NCBI GenBank assembly: GCA_020861055.1
Contig: JAJBTD010000197.1
Location: forward strand, 1 to 10,829
From: Clostridiales bacterium
GTDB taxonomy: Bacteria > Bacillota > Clostridia > Oscillospirales > Oscillospiraceae
Length of the DNA stretch: 10,829 nucleotides
Direction: 5' to 3'
Shown here: one piece after another, positions 6,245 through 10,829 of the stretch
Position numbering within the stretch: position 1 is the first letter of the stretch
How the letters are laid out: each line of letters starts with the position of its first letter
Translations under genes and position numbers: made by a program
The notes under the pieces: model-generated
Told to the model about the DNA's origin: nothing
The model's database searches: none
What the model saw: only the letters and a program-made list of their open reading frames with translations

Positions 6245-7861
6245 ATGAAGAGAAAGATCCTGCTGGGCGGCGCCTGGCCCTATGCCAACTACTCCCTCCA
6301 TGTGGGCCACCTGGCGGCCCTTCTCCCCGGTGATGTCCTGGCCCGGTACTTCCGGCAGCACGGGGACGAGGTGATCTACGTCTCTGGCTCCGATACCCAT
6401 GGCACCCCCATCACCCAGCGGGCCAAAAAGGAGGGAACCACTCCCTCCGCCATCGCTCACAAATATCATGAGGAGTTTGTCAAAGCGTTTAAGGCGATGG
6501 ACTTCTCCTACGATCTGTATACCGCCACCTTTACGGACTACCACGAGGAGCACGTCCGCCAGATGCTGGTGGACATCTACAACAACGGTTACCTCTATGA
6601 AAAGGAAAAGCAGCAGGATTACTGCGAGACCTGCGGCAAGTTCCTGGCCGACCGGGAGATCACCGGCCTGTGTCCGGTGTGCGGCAAGCCCGCCAAGGGC
6701 GACCAGTGCGACCACTGCCTGACCTCCTTCGACCCGGAGGACCTGAAGGACAAGCACTGCATCACCTGCGGCAATCCCACCGTCCAGCGACCCAACCATG
6801 AGATGGTGTTCGCCCTGTCCCGTTTCCAGAACAAGCTGGAGGACTACTACAAGAAGAACAGCCCCGCCTGGCGCACTAATGCGGTCAACGAGACGAAGAA
6901 GTATCTGGAGCAGGGCCTCCCGGACCGGGACGCCACCCGAAACCTGGAGTGGGGCATCAAGGTCCCCTTCGAGGGCTATGAGGACAAGCGCATTTACGTC
7001 TGGTTCGAGGCGGTGATGGGGTATCTCACCGCCGGGAGAAAGGTGGCCGAGGAGCGGGGCATCGACTTTGACGAGTTCATGCAGGACGGCGACGACCTCA
7101 TCACCTACTATATCCACGGCAAGGACAACATCCCCTTCCACACGGTCATCTTCCCCGCCCTCATCATGGCGTTGGAGAAGGGCTGGCAATGCCCGAAGAT
7201 GATCGTCTCCAGCGAGTATGTCAAGCTGGGGGAGGACAAGATGTCCAAGAGCAAGGGCAACCTGGTGAGCATCCAGGAGCTGGCCGACCAATTTGACCCG
7301 GACAGCATCCGCTTCTTCTTCACGGTGAACAACCCGGAGCGCCGGGACATCAGCTTCAGCGAGGGCGAGCTCATCGCCGCCCAAAACAAGTTCCTCTGCG
7401 GTGCTTTCGGGCACTTGGTCAACCGGAACGTCTCCTTCCTGAAAAAGAAATTCAAGGGAGTCGTCCCCGCCGGAACGGTGGATCCGGAGATCGAGGCCCA
7501 GACCCAGAAGATGTACGACGAGATCGGCGCACATCTGGAGGCGGGAGAGCTGCGGGCCGCTGCCGAGCAGATGATCCAGTATATCCAGGACGCAAACAAA
7601 TACTACGACACCCAGGCCCCCTGGACCCAGGTCAAGGCGGAGGACAAGACCGCTTTCAACAACACCACTGCCACCTGTATGTATATCATTGCCAATATGT
7701 CCAACCTGCTCAACCCGGTGCTGACACGGGGCTGCGCCAAGCTCCGCACTATGCTGGAGCTGCCGGAGACCCCCACCTGGAGTCCCATCAACATCAAAGA
7801 GGGACTGGTGCTGGGCGACTGCCCCATCCTGTATCAGCGGCTGGAAGTAAAGGAAAACTAA
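6245..7861 (+). CDS. metG: Methionine--tRNA ligase (four-CxxC form, no C-terminal tRNA-binding domain)
   Basis: A 538-aa class I aminoacyl-tRNA synthetase that charges tRNA-Met using ATP. Residues 4-15 give the opening strand; the HIGH motif is HVGH (19-22). SGSDTHGTP (47-55) lines the active site. The connective-peptide insertion carries four CxxC pairs (127/130, 143/146, 155/158, 172/175), enough for two zinc knuckles. YVWFEAVMGY (251-260) and HGKDNIPFH (291-299) are MetRS-specific, and KMSKSKGN (332-339) is the KMSKS loop. The helical anticodon-binding domain follows, with an Asn/Trp-containing stretch (NKYYDTQAPW) typical of MetRS. It ends there: the EMAP/Trbp111-like domain that lengthens many MetRS to about 650 aa is absent. 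SGSDTHGTP rather than a GTDEHG-type motif and the four-CxxC knuckle point to the alternative MetRS type found in some Firmicutes. GAGG lies just upstream of the ATG; a further AAAGGA lies 12-13 nt away. Confidence 0.93.
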   Translation: MKRKILLGGAWPYANYSLHVGHLAALLPGDVLARYFRQHGDEVIYVSGSDTHGTPITQRAKKEGTTPSAIAHKYHEEFVKAFKAMDFSYDLYTATFTDYHEEHVRQMLVDIYNNGYLYEKEKQQDYCETCGKFLADREITGLCPVCGKPAKGDQCDHCLTSFDPEDLKDKHCITCGNPTVQRPNHEMVFALSRFQNKLEDYYKKNSPAWRTNAVNETKKYLEQGLPDRDATRNLEWGIKVPFEGYEDKRIYVWFEAVMGYLTAGRKVAEERGIDFDEFMQDGDDLITYYIHGKDNIPFHTVIFPALIMALEKGWQCPKMIVSSEYVKLGEDKMSKSKGNLVSIQELADQFDPDSIRFFFTVNNPERRDISFSEGELIAAQNKFLCGAFGHLVNRNVSFLKKKFKGVVPAGTVDPEIEAQTQKMYDEIGAHLEAGELRAAAEQMIQYIQDANKYYDTQAPWTQVKAEDKTAFNNTTATCMYIIANMSNLLNPVLTRGCAKLRTMLELPETPTWSPINIKEGLVLGDCPILYQRLEVKEN

Positions 7862-7879
7862 ATCGCCATTTCGAACATC

Positions 7880-7912
7880 AAACGGCCCCGGCAGACAGCC
7901 GGGGCCGTTTTT
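7880..7912 (+). terminator. Terminator after metG
   Basis: A perfect 13-bp stem (7880-7892 with 7898-7910, 5-nt loop), very GC-rich, ending in TTTTT. It lies 18 nt after the metG stop codon. Confidence 0.92.
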
Positions 7913-7926
7913 CGCCCCAAAAGCCC

Positions 7927-7964
7927 AAAAAGAGCGGCGCACCTCGAAGGAGATGCGCCACTCT
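7927..7964 (-). terminator. Terminator of the cstA operon
   Basis: Arms 7931-7945 and 7950-7964 form a 15-bp stem with two G-U pairs in minus-strand RNA and a 4-nt loop, followed leftward by five T and a second T run. It stands 35 nt past the cstA stop codon and faces the metG terminator, so the two convergent units are fully insulated. Confidence 0.9.
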
Positions 7965-7998
7965 CATTTGCTTGTCAGCGGTCAGAGAAAGGAAGGGC

Positions 7999-9705
7999 TC
8001 AGGCCTTCTGCTTCTTGGCCTTGGCCTGACTGCTCAGGGTCTGGATGCCCTCGATGGCCAGGATGACGGCCAGCACCACCATCGCAGCGGCGAAGATGAG
8101 CTGGAACCAGTCGCCCCAGGCAGCGCCACCGGCGCCGATCAGGACGATCTTGTTGTAGACGGTCATGACCAGGCTGGTCAGAGTGGCGATGAGCATGAAG
8201 CACATGGGGATGTAGAACATCTTGTTGTTCCGGCCAATGTTGCCCAGCCAGGCAGCCACGGCCAGCAGAGCCAGGCCAGCCAGCAGCTGGTTGGCAGCGC
8301 CGAACAGGCCCCAGATCTGGCTCAGGGACAGGCCGCCCAGGACACAGCCGATGACGACCATGATCAGAGTGCCGGTCAGAGGATAGGCCAGGAACTTGCG
8401 GATGCCGGTGGCGTCACGCCAGGAGGCCTCGCCCTCCTTCAGGAACAGCTCGGTGAACATGAAGCGACTCAGACGGGTGCCGGTGTCCAGGCTGGTCAGA
8501 GCGAAGACGGAGACAGCCAGGGTCAGCAGAGCGTAAACGGTGTTGTAGACGGAGGACTCCTCAGCGCCGAACATCAGAGCGATGCCGGAGGAGAAGGCCA
8601 CAGCGGGGGAACCGAACTCGCCGTTGGTGTACTTGGTGAACACCATGCCCACAGCGATCAGAGCGATCAGAGCCAGAGCGGACTCGATGAGCATGGAGCC
8701 ATAGCCGATGGGCTTGGCGTCAGCCTCGCTGGACAGCTGCTTGGAAGTGGTGCCGGTGGCGATCAGGCTGTGGAAGCCAGAGCAGGCGCCACAGGCCACG
8801 GTGATGAACAGGGCGGGGAACAGAGTGCCGATGCTGGTGCTCCAGCCGGTGAAGGCGGGCAGCTCGAAGGTGGCGGTGCCAGCGAAGGCGGAGAAGAAGA
8901 TGCCGATGACTGCCACAGCCATCATGGCATACAGCAGGAAGCTGGACAGGTAGTCACGGGGCTGGAGCAGAATCCAGACGGGGACCAGAGAGGCGATGGT
9001 GATGTAGACGCCGATGAGCACGATCCAGGTAGTGCGGCTCAGGGCCAGGCCCACGTTCAGGCCCACGAACAGGAAGGCGATGATGCACACGATGCCGATG
9101 ACGGTGGCAACGTTGGTGCTCAGGCCGGCCCGGTTGGTCAGCAGACCATAGACGATAGCCAGAATGATGAACAGGACGGAGACCATAGCGGTGGTCTCGT
9201 TGCCGGTGACGGTCCCGGTGGTGATGCCCCAGTTGTCGGAAGCGAAGGTGCCGGCCACCACGTTCACGAAGGAGGCAATTACGAGGACCAGAACCAGCAG
9301 GGCGAAGATGCTGAACAGGCGGGCGGCCCGCTTGCCCATGGTGTCGTGGATGATCTCACCCACGCTCTTGCCCTTGTGGCGGACGGAGGCGAACAGGGAA
9401 CCGAAGTCCTGGACGCCGCCGAAGAAGATGCCGCCGATGACGCACCACAGGAAAACGGGTACCCATCCGAATACGGCAGCCTGCACAGGCCCGTTGATGG
9501 GGCCGGCGCCGGCGATGGAGGAATAGTGGTGGCCCATCAGGACAGCCGGCTTGGCAGGCACATAGTCAACGCCGTCTTCCAGTTCGTAGGCGGGAGTTTT
9601 GCGGGTCGGGTCAACGCCCCACTGCTTTGCCAGCCAGGAACCGTAGAAAACGTAGCCGCAGACAAGGCAGATGACGCCCACAACGATGATCAGGATTGCA
9701 GTCAT
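7999..9705 (-). CDS. cstA: CstA family carbon-starvation protein (pyruvate/peptide transporter)
   Basis: A 568-aa polytopic membrane protein with about 15-17 hydrophobic segments and a short basic C-terminal tail (KAKKQKA). The family signature GHHYSSIAGAGPINGP lies at 58-73, followed by the conserved GGIFFGGVQDF and the acidic/aromatic loops of the PF02554 domain. E. coli homologues CstA and BtsT take up pyruvate, and CstA has also been tied to peptide use; the substrate here is open. The length is that of the shorter Firmicutes form, not the roughly 700 aa of E. coli CstA. The ATG at 9705 has AGGAGA 7 nt upstream and 16 nt separate it from the previous stop, so it is the third gene of an operon. 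Codon choice differs from its neighbours: Ala is often GCT and Val/Ile are mainly GTC/ATC, where the upstream genes favour GCG and GCC. This suggests strong expression. Confidence 0.93.
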   Translation of the reverse strand: MTAILIIVVGVICLVCGYVFYGSWLAKQWGVDPTRKTPAYELEDGVDYVPAKPAVLMGHHYSSIAGAGPINGPVQAAVFGWVPVFLWCVIGGIFFGGVQDFGSLFASVRHKGKSVGEIIHDTMGKRAARLFSIFALLVLVLVIASFVNVVAGTFASDNWGITTGTVTGNETTAMVSVLFIILAIVYGLLTNRAGLSTNVATVIGIVCIIAFLFVGLNVGLALSRTTWIVLIGVYITIASLVPVWILLQPRDYLSSFLLYAMMAVAVIGIFFSAFAGTATFELPAFTGWSTSIGTLFPALFITVACGACSGFHSLIATGTTSKQLSSEADAKPIGYGSMLIESALALIALIAVGMVFTKYTNGEFGSPAVAFSSGIALMFGAEESSVYNTVYALLTLAVSVFALTSLDTGTRLSRFMFTELFLKEGEASWRDATGIRKFLAYPLTGTLIMVVIGCVLGGLSLSQIWGLFGAANQLLAGLALLAVAAWLGNIGRNNKMFYIPMCFMLIATLTSLVMTVYNKIVLIGAGGAAWGDWFQLIFAAAMVVLAVILAIEGIQTLSSQAKAKKQKA

Positions 9706-9721
9706 TCATATCTCTCCTAAC

Positions 9722-10255
9722 TCAAGGATTTTTTTCGGAGGCCGTCGTCCTGTCGGCGAGCTCCTTTGTTATATTGCGAAAGAGCTTCCGCAGGGGCCGG
9801 CCTAGCCGGTTACAGGTCAGCTTCCCTGTGGAGGTCTCCAATGCAATCACCCGGTAATGGCTCCACCCGTTGAGGGTGAAGCGGTAGCTTTTATAGTGGC
9901 GGAGCCGCTTCACCAGGGCCATGGCCTCCGGTGTGACGGTGTCCGCCAGCAGAACCAGCACCACATCGGTGCTGCGATGGTAGGCGTGGGGCTTGACCCG
10001 GCTCAGACCGGTCTCCCAGGCGACGGCGTCCATCTGCTCCACATCCGGCGCATCCAGCCGGTCAGCGGTGCCGAAAAAGACGTACTCATGGGCCTCCGCC
10101 TCGGAGAGCTTGGCCGTCTTGACAAGGAAAAACTGCTCGTCATGGGAGTGGAACTCCGCCTCGGCGGTGAAGGGAGGCGTCACGTCCTCCCGTTTGATGT
10201 CGTAATATTGAGTGTAGGACTTGAGCAGCGCATCCAGCGCCTGGTCGACCGTCAT
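9722..10255 (-). CDS. Conserved-looking unknown protein, second gene of the cstA operon
   Basis: A 177-aa soluble protein with no signal peptide or membrane segment. I do not recognise a characterised family. Visible features: an N-terminal helix (1-17), a segment DITYYDI-like around 16-20 (YTQYYDI), EFHSHDEQFFLVKTAKL (34-50), AHEYVFFG (55-62), KPHAYHRSTDVVLVLL (88-103), a basic stretch VKRLRHYKSYRF (115-126), NGWSHYRVIAL (129-139) and a basic C-terminal region LGRPLRKLFRNI (151-162). Recurrent His and aromatic residues suggest a compact alpha/beta fold, and the pattern resembles short Firmicutes proteins of unknown function that I recall only vaguely. The ATG at 10255 has GGAGA 7 nt upstream. 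It lies 24 nt after the 124-aa gene and 16 nt before cstA, so the three are very likely co-transcribed. That makes a role linked to CstA activity or its substrate plausible, but no function should be assigned. Confidence 0.8.
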   Translation of the reverse strand: MTVDQALDALLKSYTQYYDIKREDVTPPFTAEAEFHSHDEQFFLVKTAKLSEAEAHEYVFFGTADRLDAPDVEQMDAVAWETGLSRVKPHAYHRSTDVVLVLLADTVTPEAMALVKRLRHYKSYRFTLNGWSHYRVIALETSTGKLTCNRLGRPLRKLFRNITKELADRTTASEKNP

Positions 10256-10279
10256 AGGTGTTTCTCCGTTCTCTCGTAT

Positions 10280-10654
10280 TCAATCGTCTGCCGGGCTGTC
10301 CTCTGGCTTACAGAACCGGGCGTGGGGAATCAGCCCCCGGAGCCGCTCCAGCAACACCTTGCCCGCCCGTCCGTCCGGGACCTGGATTTTGGCCAGCTGG
10401 CCCTCGTCTCCGGCAAGCATCAGATATTCCGTCTCCAGATTGCCCGCGCCGCAGCAAAGCCGGGCGGGAGTGGCCTCGATACGGCGATAGCAGTACCGCA
10501 CCGCGCTGTAGGGCATGCAGCAGACCTGCCCGCCCTCCCGGAAAAAGAGGTGGGACTGACCTACATGGAGTTTCCCGACGACCCAGCCGGACTGATAATC
10601 CGCCTGCAGCTCCTCCGCTCCGGCGGAGACAGGGACAAGAGGGGTAATGTTCAT
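10280..10654 (-). CDS. Unknown 124-aa protein, first gene of the cstA operon
   Basis: A small soluble protein without signal peptide or membrane segments. It appears beta-rich in its first 95 residues (WVVGKLHVGQSHLFFREGG, then YSAVRYCYRRIE, then EYLMLAGDEGQLAKIQV), with one amphipathic helix near the end (GRAGKVLLERLRGLI, 95-109). That arrangement would fit a small PH-like or GRAM-like fold, which is only a guess. It has six cysteines, including two CC pairs at 45-46 and 67-68, plus Cys55 and Cys115, high for a 124-residue cytoplasmic protein. I do not recognise the family. The ATG at 10654 has GAGGAG 6 nt upstream. It is the first gene after the promoter at 10718-10745 and is followed by the 177-aa gene after 24 nt. 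Confidence 0.78.
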   Translation of the reverse strand: MNITPLVPVSAGAEELQADYQSGWVVGKLHVGQSHLFFREGGQVCCMPYSAVRYCYRRIEATPARLCCGAGNLETEYLMLAGDEGQLAKIQVPDGRAGKVLLERLRGLIPHARFCKPEDSPADD

Positions 10655-10672
10655 GGCTCGCTCCTCTCTGGG

Positions 10673-10702
10673 GCAAGGATTCGCTTGCAGGAATTATTGC
10701 AG
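10673..10702 (-). repeat. Direct and inverted repeats in the cstA-operon leader
   Basis: Two copies of CTGCAA (minus strand, 10702-10697 and 10690-10685) are spaced 6 nt apart, and overlapping the second is a short inverted repeat GCAAG/CTTGC (10688-10684 with 10677-10673). All lie just downstream of the predicted transcription start. They could be an operator for a repressor; the fit to a CcpA cre site is poor. Confidence 0.3.
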
Positions 10703-10717
10703 TAAACAGATAAAATA

Positions 10718-10745
10718 ATTGTACCACGCTTGAAAAAAATTGCAA
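10718..10745 (-). promoter_or_regulatory. Promoter of the unknown-unknown-cstA operon
   Basis: On the minus strand TTGCAA (10745-10740), a 16-nt T-rich spacer and TACAAT (10723-10718). The transcript would start near 10711, leaving a leader of about 57 nt before the first gene. Confidence 0.7.
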
Positions 10746-10781
10746 GAGAAAAGCGCTGTCCAAAATGGGATACAATGTAGG

Positions 10782-10790
10782 TGTTACAAT
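10782..10790 (+). promoter_or_regulatory. Candidate extended -10 promoter reading off the right edge
   Basis: TGTTACAAT matches an extended -10 element (TG-N-TACAAT). TACAATG also occurs 14 nt upstream at 10771. No good -35 is visible. If real it would drive a divergent gene beyond 10829; nothing coding is visible in 10746-10829 itself. Confidence 0.25.
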
Positions 10791-10829
10791 GATGCTTAAC
10801 AGATAAGAGAAAAAAAGAGTAGCGAATAG

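Noticed and set aside
6188..7942. 584-codon open frame on the minus strand
   Set aside because: Covers metG and its terminator in antisense; composition is Leu/Val/Gly/Asp-rich and unlike a folded protein, while metG is unmistakable.
7972..9720. 582-codon open frame on the plus strand
   Set aside because: Antisense to cstA; its Gly/Gln/Asp/His/Ala-rich low-complexity product follows from the biased codon use of cstA.
10673..10702. CcpA cre site in the cstA-operon leader
   Set aside because: Only the AAGCG core fits; several defined positions of the cre consensus are wrong and the symmetry centre differs.

Overview
The window looks like a chromosomal segment of a moderately GC-rich, low-motility-signal Firmicute, most plausibly an Oscillospiraceae-type gut clostridium. 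The reasons are: strong AGGAGG-type ribosome binding sites, sigma-A-like promoters, TTG starts, an ECF-type vitamin transporter subunit, a VanW-family cell-surface protein, a short CstA, and a MetRS of the four-CxxC kind seen in Firmicutes. This taxonomic call is inference; no rRNA or marker phylogeny is available here.

Layout. Positions 1-1391 (minus) hold the N-terminal 463 residues of a phage tail-tip/baseplate-like protein that runs off the left edge. Positions 1477-2158 (minus) hold an ECF transporter S component with its own terminator, and a consensus promoter at 2309-2337 with a roughly 140-nt leader. Positions 2362-3054 (minus) encode a DUF2461 protein that starts with TTG just after a hairpin terminator. 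Positions 3141-4760 (minus) encode a membrane-anchored VanW/YoaR-like surface protein. The 4761-5141 intergenic region carries back-to-back promoters for the VanW gene (leftward) and a ROK glucokinase (rightward, 5142-6104); the glucokinase has a long, hairpin-rich leader. After a terminator, a second promoter drives a methionyl-tRNA synthetase (6245-7861). Two strong terminators face each other at 7880-7964. They close metG and, from the other side, a leftward three-gene operon: an unknown 124-aa protein (10654-10280), an unknown 177-aa protein (10255-9722) and CstA (9705-7999). The operon's promoter is near 10718-10745, with an intergenic region running to the right edge.

How the genes relate. 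The core is ordinary housekeeping: vitamin uptake, cell-surface/peptidoglycan-associated protein, glucose phosphorylation, Met-tRNA charging, and uptake of pyruvate or peptides by CstA. The parts worth a second look are the two uncharacterised proteins co-transcribed with CstA, the structured leaders of the glucokinase and ECF genes, the promoter-proximal phage tail gene sitting directly beside housekeeping genes, and the repeated use of TTGCAA as a -35 element. No CRISPR array, insertion sequence, rRNA or tRNA gene was seen.
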